Shown here piece after piece: positions 1 to 7,909 of a DNA stretch of 64,000 nt (its first letter is position 1; each line of letters opens with the position of its first letter). Source of the stretch: Paenibacillus sp. cl123. GTDB lineage: Bacteria > Bacillota > Bacilli > Paenibacillales > NBRC-103111. Position numbers and translations under genes: made by a program. The stretch lies in the NCBI RefSeq assembly GCF_900101595.1, contig NZ_FMYY01000015.1, forward strand, positions 1 through 64,000. Direction: 5' to 3'. Under the pieces are notes generated by a model that was given only the letters and a program-made list of their open reading frames with translations, had not been told where the DNA came from and made no database searches.

Positions 1-1
1 T

Positions 2-76
2 GCGGAAGTGGCTCAGCGGTAGAGCATCGCCTTGCCAAGGCGAGGGTCGCGGGTTCGATTCCCGTCTTCCGCTCCA
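2..76 (+). tRNA. tRNA-Gly (GCC)
   Basis: Complete cloverleaf. The acceptor arms GCGGAAG and CTTCCGC pair, the anticodon loop is TTGCCAA (anticodon GCC), the T loop is GGTTCGATTCC, and the 3' CCA is encoded. It reads GGC/GGU glycine codons and is identical in sequence to the next gene. Confidence 0.97.
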
Positions 77-127
77 AATTTCCACTTGATTTACGAGAAA
101 TTTCATGGTTAAATTGTAGTGTTCTAT

Positions 128-202
128 GCGGAAGTGGCTCAGCGGTAGAGCATCGCCTTGCCAAGGCGAGGGTCGCGGGTTCGATTCCCGTCTTCCGCTC
201 CA
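128..202 (+). tRNA. tRNA-Gly (GCC), second identical copy
   Basis: Same 75-base sequence as the gene at 2-76, including encoded CCA. A 51-base AT-rich spacer separates the two. This is a tandem duplication, which raises dosage of the main glycine tRNA. Confidence 0.97.
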
Positions 203-214
203 TGATTGGGGTAA

Positions 215-294
215 GCCGGTATGGCGGAACTGGCAGACGCGCGCGACTCAAAATCGTGAGGGAAACCGTGGGGGTTCGAGTCCCTCTACCGGCA
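215..294 (+). tRNA. tRNA-Leu (CAA)
   Basis: Acceptor GCCGGTA pairs with TACCGGC. The anticodon loop is CTCAAAA, so the anticodon is CAA and it decodes UUG. The gene has a variable arm, as class II tRNAs do. CCA is not encoded; the sequence continues CTT after discriminator A. Confidence 0.93.
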
Positions 295-305
295 CTTATT
301 ATTAT

Positions 306-379
306 CGGGACGTAGCTCAGCTTGGTAGAGCACCTGGTTTGGGACCAGGGGGTCGCATGTTCAAATCGTGTCGTCCCGA
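306..379 (+). tRNA. tRNA-Pro (TGG)
   Basis: Acceptor CGGGACG pairs with CGTCCCG. The anticodon stem CCTGG/CCAGG encloses loop TTTGGGA, so the anticodon is TGG. CCA is not encoded. Confidence 0.95.
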
Positions 380-388
380 TACTTACAC

Positions 389-462
389 GCGGGTGTAGTT
401 CAATGGTAGAACTTTAGCCTTCCAAGCTAATAGCGTGGGTTCGATTCCCATCACCCGCTCCA
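389..462 (+). tRNA. tRNA-Gly (TCC)
   Basis: Acceptor GCGGGTG pairs with CACCCGC. The anticodon stem TTAGC/GCTAA encloses CTTCCAA, anticodon TCC, which reads GGA/GGG. CCA is encoded. With the two GCC copies, this cluster supplies both glycine isoacceptors. Confidence 0.95.
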
Positions 463-469
463 TATTCAA

Positions 470-546
<77 letters not shown>

Positions 547-572
547 TTCTAATAAATAACGGTTATGATATA

Positions 573-617
573 AACCGCTGAAAGCCTTGATGTATAAGGG
601 CTTTAGCGGTTTTTTAA
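573..617 (+). terminator. intrinsic terminator of the tRNA cluster
   Basis: AACCGCTGAAAGCCTT and AAGGGCTTTAGCGGTT form a long stem followed directly by a run of T. It ends the tRNA operon, whose start lies before the window. Confidence 0.9.
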
Positions 618-741
618 TTGTATTTCATATTGCCGTATTCTCTGTAGGAGCTAGGGGTTCAGAGGGCTTTGAGCGGACAACGGCATGATCCGCCAGTAGA
701 AGAAAGACAAGACCAGTCTGGCAATCATTCGCGAATTCACG

Positions 742-797
742 TATAATGAAAGAAAAGCGCAGGCTCCGGTAGAGCTCTGCATTTAATTTAAACGTTT
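742..797 (+). promoter_or_regulatory. candidate kduD promoter (-10) and LacI/cre-type operator
   Basis: A TATAAT hexamer is at 742-747 with only a weak -35 upstream. At 790-797 there is an AAACGTTT palindrome within a wider TTTAAACGTTTCAA. Such centres are typical of LacI-family (KdgR-like) operators and of CcpA cre sites (about 13 of 17 positions by eye). It lies downstream of the expected start site, where a bound repressor could block elongation. Confidence 0.4.
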
Positions 798-824
798 CAA
801 TTATGAATGAGAGGCGGCGTTGGC

Positions 825-1574
825 ATGTTTGATTTGACTGGAAAAGTGGCTTTAGTAACGGGAGGAGCTGTTGGCTTAGGAGGAGGAATTTCTCTCGGAC
901 TCGCGAAGGCTGGAGCGGATATAGTCATCATCACCAGCAATGACCGGTCCCGTGAGGTTCAGGATCAGATCGAAGCTATGGGCCGCAAGGTGCATACAAT
1001 CGTTGCCAATCTGATGGACGAAAGTGTGCTGGAGGGCGTCGTTCAAGAGGCTTCGTCGGTTTTTGGTAAAATCGACATCTTGGTTAACAACGCCGGTATT
1101 ATTCGCCGTACGCCTGCTGCAGATCATGCGGCCAATGACTGGCATGATGTATTAAGCCTTAATCTGAACTCGGCGTTTTTCCTATGCCAGCTCGTAGGAC
1201 GCGAGATGATTAAGCAAGGATCAGGCAAAATTATTAACATCGCATCGATGCTGAGCTTCCAAGGCGGCATTAACGTGCCTGGCTACACGGCTTCTAAGCA
1301 TGCTATCGCCGGGGTAACCAAGGCTCTTGCCAATGAGTGGGCTGGGAAGGGCGTACAAGTCAACGCGATCGCCCCAGGTTATATGTCAACGGACAACACA
1401 GCGGCTATCCGGGCGGATGAAGACAGGAACGCCCAGATTCTGGCTCGTATTCCTGCCGGACGTTGGGGAACGCCCGAAGATCTTCAAGGCCCGGTTGTAT
1501 TCCTTGCCTCGGCAGCTTCGGATTATATGAGCGGTCACGTGCTGTGCGTAGACGGCGGATGGATGAGCAGATAA
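825..1574 (+). CDS. kduD: 2-dehydro-3-deoxy-D-gluconate 5-dehydrogenase (KduD-like SDR)
   Basis: Classical short-chain dehydrogenase of 249 residues, the normal KduD length. The NAD(P) motif TGGAVGLGG is at about 12-20, NNAG at 88-91, catalytic Ser near 141, and YTASK with Tyr154 and Lys158. Cytosolic. KduD interconverts 3-deoxy-hexosulosonate (DKII) and 2-keto-3-deoxygluconate (KDG) in unsaturated uronate breakdown. ATG at 825 is chosen because GAGAGGCGG lies about 8 bases upstream; an in-frame ATG at 807 has no good site and its extension is not family-like. kdgK follows with a one-base overlap and an aldolase gene comes next, which supports the KDG assignment. SDRs are functionally diverse, so the exact substrate is inferred from context. 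Confidence 0.85.
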   Translation: MFDLTGKVALVTGGAVGLGGGISLGLAKAGADIVIITSNDRSREVQDQIEAMGRKVHTIVANLMDESVLEGVVQEASSVFGKIDILVNNAGIIRRTPAADHAANDWHDVLSLNLNSAFFLCQLVGREMIKQGSGKIINIASMLSFQGGINVPGYTASKHAIAGVTKALANEWAGKGVQVNAIAPGYMSTDNTAAIRADEDRNAQILARIPAGRWGTPEDLQGPVVFLASAASDYMSGHVLCVDGGWMSR

Positions 1575-2557
1575 TGAGCCAACCAGGGAACAGCATTCAG
1601 GAGCAGATGTTTCAGCCGGAAATTATTACGTTTGGCGAATCGATGGCATTGATGATGCCTGAGAATACGAAGGGGATCGAGTACTCCTCTCAGTTCCAAT
1701 CCTTGTTTGGCGGTGCTGAAAGCAACGTCGCCATCGGCGTTTCCCGCTTGGGACGCCGGGTCGGCTGGTTCGGACGACTCGGGAAGGACCCGTTTGGCCG
1801 GATGATCCTCAAGAAGATCCGCGGCGAAGGGGTCGAGGTATCTCGTGCCGAGCTTACGGCTGAAGCTCCAACAGGGCTGATGCTGCGGGAAGTCGTATCG
1901 GGGAAAACCTCCGTTTACTACTATCGTAAAGGTTCTGCAGCCAGCCTGATGAGACCGGAGCATCTGGATGAAGCCTATATCAAGCAGGCGAAGTACCTGC
2001 ACGTAACGGGGATTACCATGGCTCTAAGCCAGTCGGCGAGGGAAACGGTGAAGGAAGCGGTACGTCTTGCCAAGAAGCATGGCGTACGTGTATGCTTTGA
2101 CCCCAATCTGCGCCTTAAGCTATGGACAATCGAGGAGGCGCGCGGCGAGCTTTTGGAAATGGCCAAGGAAGCCGATTTCTTCCTGCCGGGACTCGATGAA
2201 CTGAAGCTGCTATACCAGACGGAGAACTTCGACGAGATTACGGCCAAGCTGCGTGAGCTGCCCGGCGTGTCCATCGTGAAGGGCGGCGATGAGGTTACTT
2301 ACATTGTAGAGAAGACTTCGCTCACGGAAGTGCCCTATTTCAAGGCAGAGCGCGTCGTAGATACGGTAGGGGCTGGAGACGGCTTCTGTGCCGGGTTCTT
2401 TGTCGGTCTGCTGAAGGACTACGGGCTGCCGGAAGCGGTGCGCCTGGGCAACTTGATCGGCTGCATGGTCGTGCAGACGGAGGGAGACTGGGAAGGAATC
2501 CCGACGTGGGAACAGGTTGAGGCCTACTTGAACAATGAGAAGCATGTAGAACGCTAA
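1574..2557 (+). CDS. kdgK: 2-keto-3-deoxygluconate kinase (PfkB family)
   Basis: PfkB/ribokinase-family sugar kinase of 327 residues. It shows the N-terminal motif GGAESNVAIGVSRLG, ADP/ATP-site residues, and the C-terminal signature DTVGAGDGFCAGF with the catalytic Asp in GAGD. It would phosphorylate KDG to KDPG in the cytosol. The start ATG overlaps the kduD stop (TAATG), which implies translational coupling. An ATG at 1607 preceded by AGGAG, but at only 3 bases spacing, is the alternative start. Placement between kduD and the KDPG aldolase gives a complete KDG-to-pyruvate/GAP route. Confidence 0.87.
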   Translation: MSQPGNSIQEQMFQPEIITFGESMALMMPENTKGIEYSSQFQSLFGGAESNVAIGVSRLGRRVGWFGRLGKDPFGRMILKKIRGEGVEVSRAELTAEAPTGLMLREVVSGKTSVYYYRKGSAASLMRPEHLDEAYIKQAKYLHVTGITMALSQSARETVKEAVRLAKKHGVRVCFDPNLRLKLWTIEEARGELLEMAKEADFFLPGLDELKLLYQTENFDEITAKLRELPGVSIVKGGDEVTYIVEKTSLTEVPYFKAERVVDTVGAGDGFCAGFFVGLLKDYGLPEAVRLGNLIGCMVVQTEGDWEGIPTWEQVEAYLNNEKHVER

Positions 2558-2742
2558 AGCGGTGGAATTGAAAAGCTATTTGAAGCATGCGACGGAGAAA
2601 TCCGGCAAGGTCAAGCCTCTTTGCCTTTGCCAGAGATAACGAACGTGTCTGTAGTCGTACAGGGAAGCCCCTGCAGGCTACTCCACATCCGGAAACATGG
2701 CAGGATAGAATCGGCAACCAAAGAAGGGAAGAGAATCAGGCA

Positions 2743-3405
2743 ATGAAAAAATTGAAGCTGGTGCAGCAAATTGTAGAGGAAGGCGTAGTAGCGGTTCTGC
2801 GTGGAGATACGCCGGACGAAGTGGTGGAGATGGCCGAGCAGGCGATTGCCGGCGGGATCAAGGTCATTGAAGTGACTATGACGGTTCCCTTCGCCCTTCA
2901 GGCTATTGAAAGGCTTGCCAAAACGTACTCCAGTACGTCGGCCGATCCGTCCAAATATGCGATTATCGGCGTTGGCACTGTACTTGATCCGGAGACGGCG
3001 CGGGCAGCCATCCTCAGCGGGTCGGAGTTCGTTGTCGGCCCATCCCTCAATCCGGACACGGTCACCTTATGCAACCGGTACCGCGTACCCGTGATGCCGG
3101 GCGTCATGACGATTCAGGAAATTCAGAAGGCGCTGGAGCTGGGCGTGGACGTCGTGAAGCTGTTCCCGGGCAATCTGTATTCCCCGGCTATGATCAAGGC
3201 GATCAAGGGGCCGCTGCCGCAGGCTAACATCATGCCGACAGGCGGCGTTTCTCTGGGCAATCTGGGGGAATGGATCAAGGCCGGAGCGGTAGCGGTCGGG
3301 ATCGGCTCGGATCTGACGAGCGAAGCCGTGAAGACGGGCGATTACAGCCTCGTGGCGAAGAGAGCGGCGCAATATATCGAAGCTTATCGGACAGCCAAGG
3401 CATAA
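2743..3405 (+). CDS. kdgA: KDPG/KHG aldolase
   Basis: Class I aldolase of 220 residues. It cleaves 2-keto-3-deoxy-6-phosphogluconate to pyruvate and glyceraldehyde-3-phosphate. Visible motifs are VVAVLRG near the N terminus, IKVIEVTMT with the conserved Glu, GVGTVLD, and VVKLFPG, whose Lys139 is the Schiff-base lysine. The reading frame stays open upstream to 2587, but that extension is Arg/Ser-rich and not family-like, so the start is placed at ATG 2743. The 185-base gap after kdgK shows no clear terminator, so the three genes are probably one operon. They end at the terminator beginning 3429. Confidence 0.9.
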   Translation: MKKLKLVQQIVEEGVVAVLRGDTPDEVVEMAEQAIAGGIKVIEVTMTVPFALQAIERLAKTYSSTSADPSKYAIIGVGTVLDPETARAAILSGSEFVVGPSLNPDTVTLCNRYRVPVMPGVMTIQEIQKALELGVDVVKLFPGNLYSPAMIKAIKGPLPQANIMPTGGVSLGNLGEWIKAGAVAVGIGSDLTSEAVKTGDYSLVAKRAAQYIEAYRTAKA

Positions 3406-3428
3406 GAAAATTGTCCGTCAAATAAATT

Positions 3429-3468
3429 AAGGAACGTTATACCCGAGAAGGGGTAACGTTCCTTTTTT
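3429..3468. terminator. bidirectional intrinsic terminator between kdgA and the minus-strand regulator
   Basis: AAGGAACGTTATACCC and GGGGTAACGTTCCTT form a strong stem followed by TTTTTT on the plus strand. The facing minus-strand regulator gene ends at 3473, so the same hairpin probably stops both convergent transcripts. The minus side lacks a long T run. Confidence 0.85.
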
Positions 3469-3472
3469 GCGT

Positions 3473-5707
3473 TTACGCGTGGCATTTACGGAATTCCCCG
3501 GGCGTCTCGCCCGTCAACTTTTTGAACATGCGGATAAACGAGGTTACATTACGGTAACCGATATGCTCGCCGATCGATTGAATACTCAGCTCGGAAGTAA
3601 CAAGAAGCTCTTTGGCCTTTCGGATGCGGATGCGATTCAGGTGATCGATGAAATTGCGGCCCGTTTTCTCCTTGACATAGACGGATAAATAGGCGCTGGA
3701 CAGCTGCAGCCGTTCTGCGATCTGATCCAGGGAAATATCGTCGCCATACCCGCGTTCGATCGTTTGGAGGACGTAATCGATAACATCGTCCTTCGGCTTC
3801 TTATGACTTTGCCGAATAAGGCCGAATGTCGTAACCAGGGAATCAAGCGCAGCCCGGAATTCGTCCATCGTCAGGCAGCTGTGCAGGTCTTCGGAACAAT
3901 CCGTCAATCGGCGCAGGTTATCCGGAGCCACCTGCTGCTGCTCCAGGGTTACGGCGAGACGGGAAGCTACATGCTCCGCAAACAGTCTGACCTGCAGCAG
4001 GGTAGCGTGCCGGCGCTCCATGGCATTCAGCATCCGGTGGATCGTCTCCAAGCACAGCCGTTCATGACCGGATTGTATATGCTCAAGTAATTGCTGCTCC
4101 TGCTCGCCCGAGAAGACAAATAAAGCGGGTATTTGATCCAGAGAGGTCATGATCTGTGTCTCATCCCGGGGCAGCGCCTGCCGCAGCATGGCCGACACTT
4201 GACTGTAGGCGGCGCTAAGCGCCGAGCCTGTCTCGAATAAGGCGCTGACAGCGACGGAGACCAGATACAGCTGACGATCCTGATCGAGCTCGTCCTTCAG
4301 GGCCGCCAAGCGCAGCTGAATATCCGCCCGGTCCTCGGGCCTCCGGGTGAATACGATGGAGATCAGCTGGTTATTTTCAATCTGAAACGTATGCAGCTGC
4401 CGGCCGCAGCCTGACAGCGCCGACTCCGCCCGATCCTTGATGCGGCGCTTGATGGCTTTGCTCAACGCTTCTTTATGCCTGCTCTGCATCTGGTAGAGCA
4501 CCACTAGAAAAGGGCCCTCCGCATCCACAAAATCCCGCCAATCGGTGATGCCGGTATGCAGACTTTTGAGCTTCGCCAAATAGCTGTACTGAGTGAGCAG
4601 CGCTTCATGGCTGCGCAGCTCCCCTGTCATCTGTTCGCGCTCCTCCGTCAGCCTTCCTATATGCCGGCTGATCGTATCGAACTCCCGGATGGTTGTCCGT
4701 ACCCGGTGAGAAGGGCTGACCGATTGCTGCAGCGAGGCGAGAATTTGTTGGACGGGCAAGTGGAGTCTGCGGCTGAACCAATAAGATAAGCCAAGCGCAA
4801 GAATGAAGGACAAGAGCAGAACGCTCGTCTGCACGGTCCGGAGCTTGCTAACCTGGGCGGCGATAGCGGCATACGGCACGGCTGTCGCATAACGCAAGCC
4901 ATCATTCGGATCGGTATAGGTGAAGAAATACCAATCGCCAGCAAGACGGGCAGATTCTCCTTGCTCCAGTGTAGGCCAATCGCTTATTCCTAACGAGGAT
5001 GAGGAACGATACAGCGGTTGACCGTCCGCAGACTCGATGAGAAACGGAGCATCGCCTAGCAGGGAAGCAGTCAGCCGCTCCATATCGATCATCGCGATTA
5101 TCATATAATTGCTGCCGGGCAGCTGGAACGTAAACGGCAGAAGCGGTCTGGTCCTCGATTCAAAGGAATCGAGCGGATAGTTCTGAGCCGGATGAAGCCG
5201 GTAGCTGCCGCCGGTCACGGCAAATTGCTCCTGCCAGTAGGCGGATGTATAGGGCGGATGAAAGGCAGGCAGAGCATCAAGCGTAACCGAGCTGGCGCTT
5301 CCCTGTTTATCCGCCATGAATGAATTGGAGCGGTACAGTACCATAAGGTTGTCCAAATAATAGATCGGATTAGCTGCGGACTCCCGCAGACGCTTGACGA
5401 TATCGACAACAAGCCAATAGTTTGCATCGGCCTTTTCTTCCGGCAGCAGCTGCTTGTTGAAGGCGACCAGGGAAGGCTCATAATAAGCCTGAAATAAGAC
5501 AGTTCTCAGCCGTTCCCAATGTGCCTGGTAGCCGGCGGAGGCATGACGGAGTGCGTTATGGCTCGTGCTGATGAGCTCCTGCTGAATGATGCGTTGGAAG
5601 TAAGAAAATACAACCAGATTAAATCCGGACAACAGCACAATAATGGTCAGGAAGCTCATGAACAAGCGGACAAGCAAGGTTCTGCGCTTCATTAAGCTTG
5701 ATTCCAT
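3473..5707 (-). CDS. membrane-anchored AraC-family transcriptional regulator
   Basis: Protein of 744 residues. An N-terminal transmembrane helix (about 11-33) precedes an extracytoplasmic sensor region (about 40-280). A second membrane helix around 290-312 (LLLSFILALGLSYWF) follows, then a cytoplasmic linker. The C-terminal AraC double helix-turn-helix (last about 100 residues) contains LSSAYLSVYVKEKTGRNF and IGYRNVTSFIRMFKKLTG. This architecture is common for regulators of sugar importers in Paenibacillus. The start at 5707 is set by GGGAGGG six bases upstream; the longer version starting at 5728 would include that site. It is divergent from the importer at 5971-9547, which it probably activates on sensing an extracellular or binding-protein-delivered sugar. 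Confidence 0.85.
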   Translation of the reverse strand: MESSLMKRRTLLVRLFMSFLTIIVLLSGFNLVVFSYFQRIIQQELISTSHNALRHASAGYQAHWERLRTVLFQAYYEPSLVAFNKQLLPEEKADANYWLVVDIVKRLRESAANPIYYLDNLMVLYRSNSFMADKQGSASSVTLDALPAFHPPYTSAYWQEQFAVTGGSYRLHPAQNYPLDSFESRTRPLLPFTFQLPGSNYMIIAMIDMERLTASLLGDAPFLIESADGQPLYRSSSSLGISDWPTLEQGESARLAGDWYFFTYTDPNDGLRYATAVPYAAIAAQVSKLRTVQTSVLLLSFILALGLSYWFSRRLHLPVQQILASLQQSVSPSHRVRTTIREFDTISRHIGRLTEEREQMTGELRSHEALLTQYSYLAKLKSLHTGITDWRDFVDAEGPFLVVLYQMQSRHKEALSKAIKRRIKDRAESALSGCGRQLHTFQIENNQLISIVFTRRPEDRADIQLRLAALKDELDQDRQLYLVSVAVSALFETGSALSAAYSQVSAMLRQALPRDETQIMTSLDQIPALFVFSGEQEQQLLEHIQSGHERLCLETIHRMLNAMERRHATLLQVRLFAEHVASRLAVTLEQQQVAPDNLRRLTDCSEDLHSCLTMDEFRAALDSLVTTFGLIRQSHKKPKDDVIDYVLQTIERGYGDDISLDQIAERLQLSSAYLSVYVKEKTGRNFIDHLNRIRIRKAKELLVTSELSIQSIGEHIGYRNVTSFIRMFKKLTGETPGEFRKCHA

Positions 5708-5747
5708 AGAAGTCCCTCCCGAATTCATCCATGCTTATTGAGTAGAG

Positions 5748-5765
5748 GATGCTATCTTGATGCTA
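5748..5765. repeat. direct repeat GATGCTA x2 in the divergent regulator-importer spacer
   Basis: GATGCTA occurs at 5748-5754 and 5759-5765, 11 bases apart, about one helical turn. It lies in the 270-base divergent spacer between the AraC regulator and the importer. Short enough to be chance. The rest of 5708-5970 shows no strong promoter boxes. Confidence 0.3.
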
Positions 5766-5976
5766 ACAGGTTGTAATTCCATCAGGCAACCCATTTACAA
5801 AACCTTAAAGCAAAGCCGTTGATGGACGGACAATCCAGCAATGGCGCAGCATTAGGCGGATTGCCGAAAGAGAGGAAGGAAGAAACGGTATGCCGGATAA
5901 AAAAGGGTCAATTTATTTTTGGCTGGCGAAGAGCTAGTATCGAGAACGTAAACGGCGCCGAGGGAGGTGAATGCTT

Positions 5977-6942
5977 GTGAACGAAGCGACGCTGAAGACG
6001 AAGGATTATCGCACAGAGAAGGCACGAGGCGGAAGACGAACGAACCGCTGGAGGAAAATTTGGAGCAATTGGCAGCTATATGCGCTCCTGGCTCCGGTCA
6101 TGCTGTACTTTATTGTCTTCGACTATGTACCGATGTACGGCGTGCAAATTGCATTCAAGGATTATTTGGCCACCAAAGGAATTTGGGGAAGTCCATGGGT
6201 CGGCTTTCGCCACTTCGAACGTTTTTTCGAAAGCTTTTATTTCTGGAGACTGCTGAGAAATACGCTGCTGATCGGGATTTACCAGATCGCAGCCGGGTTC
6301 CCGGTACCGGTTCTGCTGGCGCTGATGATTCATGAGGTCCGGCAAAAAAAGCTGCAGCAGTGGGTGCAAACGATTTTGTACGCGCCGCATTTTTTGTCCA
6401 CGGTCGTGGTGGTAGGGCTGCTGTTTATTTTTCTGTCGCCCGAGACGGGGCTTGCCAATCATCTGCTTGGCGCATTGGGGCTGGAGCCCATCGCCTTTCT
6501 GACCGACCCGGCCTGGTTCAAGCATGTCTATGTGCTATCCGGCGTCTGGCAGCAGATGGGCTGGAACTCCATTATTTACTTGGCCGCGCTGGCGGCGATC
6601 GATCCGCATCTGCATGAAGCGGCCCAGATGGACGGAGCGGGCAGACTGCGCCGCATCTGGCATATTCAGCTGCCGGGACTGCGGCCGACGATGATCATTT
6701 TGCTTATATTGAACATGGGCAGCGTGCTTGGAGTAGGCTTCGAGAAAATATATTTGCTGCAAAATGCGCTGAATATGCAGGCTTCGGACGTCATCGCGAC
6801 TCATGTGTACCGAAGCGGTATTCTTGGAGCGGAATACGGCTTCTCCGCCGCGATCGGTCTGTTCAACTCCGTGATCAATTTCGCCATACTGGTGACGGTC
6901 AATGCGATCGCAAGACGGGTGAGTGAAACGAGCCTGTGGTAA
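5977..6942 (+). CDS. carbohydrate ABC transporter permease, LplB type
   Basis: Inner-membrane permease of about 320 residues with six predicted membrane helices. The first contains ALLAPVMLYFIVFDYVPMYG, a hallmark of the LplB/YtcP-partner family. The cytoplasmic EAA loop reads EAAQMDGAGRLRRIW. GTG at 5977 lies 9 bases after GGGAGG. ATG at 5971 is only 3 bases from it and is the alternative start (two extra residues). It forms a sugar importer with the next two genes. No ATPase gene accompanies them, as is usual where an MsmX/MsmK-like ATPase is shared. The substrate is not evident from sequence. Confidence 0.9.
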   Translation: MNEATLKTKDYRTEKARGGRRTNRWRKIWSNWQLYALLAPVMLYFIVFDYVPMYGVQIAFKDYLATKGIWGSPWVGFRHFERFFESFYFWRLLRNTLLIGIYQIAAGFPVPVLLALMIHEVRQKKLQQWVQTILYAPHFLSTVVVVGLLFIFLSPETGLANHLLGALGLEPIAFLTDPAWFKHVYVLSGVWQQMGWNSIIYLAALAAIDPHLHEAAQMDGAGRLRRIWHIQLPGLRPTMIILLILNMGSVLGVGFEKIYLLQNALNMQASDVIATHVYRSGILGAEYGFSAAIGLFNSVINFAILVTVNAIARRVSETSLW

Positions 6943-6998
6943 GGACAGCGCTGAGAATGGAAGCCGTCAAACAACAAGTGAGGGAGAGGAGGGCCGAG

Positions 6999-7880
6999 AT
7001 GAAAGCAAGCCCGTCGGATCGCATGTTTTCAGCCGTTATTTACCTGGTGCTGGCGCTTATTGTGCTGGTGGTCGTCTATCCGCTTTATTTCGTCTTAATC
7101 GCTTCAATCAGCAGCCCGGATTTGGTACTCAGCGGTCACATCACGCTCCTCCCGCAGGAGCTGACGGTCCGCGGCTATACGAAGCTGCTCGACAATGCGG
7201 AGATTTTGCGCGGCTACGGCAATACGATTCTGTACACAACGCTCGGCACCGCGATCAATGTGGCGTTAACGGTAGCGGCCGCTTACCCGCTGTCGCGGCG
7301 GGACTTGGCCGGCCGACATTGGATTATGGGCATGATGGTATTTACGATGTTTTTCAGCGGAGGTCTTATTCCGACCTATCTGCTGGTCAAGCAGCTCGGC
7401 CTGTTGAACTCGATGTGGGCGATGCTGCTGCCAAGCGCCGTATCCGTGTGGAATATCGTGCTGATGCGGACGTTTTTTCAGAACGGCGTGCCGTTCGAGT
7501 TGCAGGAGGCGGCCACGATCGACGGCAGCTCCCCTATGCGGACGCTGTGGAGCATCGTGCTCCCGCTGTCGGCTCCCATTTTGGCGGTCATGGTGCTTTT
7601 CTATAGCGTGGGGCATTGGAATGCGTATTTTCACGCCCTGATCTTTTTGTCCGACCGGGAGCTGTATCCGCTGCAGCTGATCTTAAGGGAGATACTCGTG
7701 CAGGGGGAAATGAAGGACATGGTCGATGTCGCGGACGGCTCGCTTACCGATACGCTGCTGGATGCCGAATCGATCAAATATGCGATTGTGATCGTAGCGA
7801 ATTTGCCGGTACTGCTCTTATATCCGCTATTGCAAAAATATTTTGCCAAAGGCGTGCTCGTTGGCGCCCTTAAAGGATAA
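6999..7880 (+). CDS. carbohydrate ABC transporter permease, YtcP/AraQ type
   Basis: Second permease, 293 residues, with hydrophobic segments beginning AVIYLVLALIVLVVVYPLYF. The EAA loop contains LQEAATIDGSSPMRTLW, and the C terminus FAKGVLVGALKG is typical of the YtcP group. The frame is open from 6936 and overlaps the previous gene. ATG 6999 is preferred because GGGAGAGGAGGG sits just upstream. Its partner is the permease ending at 6942. Confidence 0.9.
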   Translation: MKASPSDRMFSAVIYLVLALIVLVVVYPLYFVLIASISSPDLVLSGHITLLPQELTVRGYTKLLDNAEILRGYGNTILYTTLGTAINVALTVAAAYPLSRRDLAGRHWIMGMMVFTMFFSGGLIPTYLLVKQLGLLNSMWAMLLPSAVSVWNIVLMRTFFQNGVPFELQEAATIDGSSPMRTLWSIVLPLSAPILAVMVLFYSVGHWNAYFHALIFLSDRELYPLQLILREILVQGEMKDMVDVADGSLTDTLLDAESIKYAIVIVANLPVLLLYPLLQKYFAKGVLVGALKG

Positions 7881-7909
7881 ATCAAACAAATACAGGAGGA
7901 ATGAATAGG

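Noticed and set aside
126..398. Open frame across the tRNA cluster
   Set aside because: Overlaps four well-formed tRNA genes.
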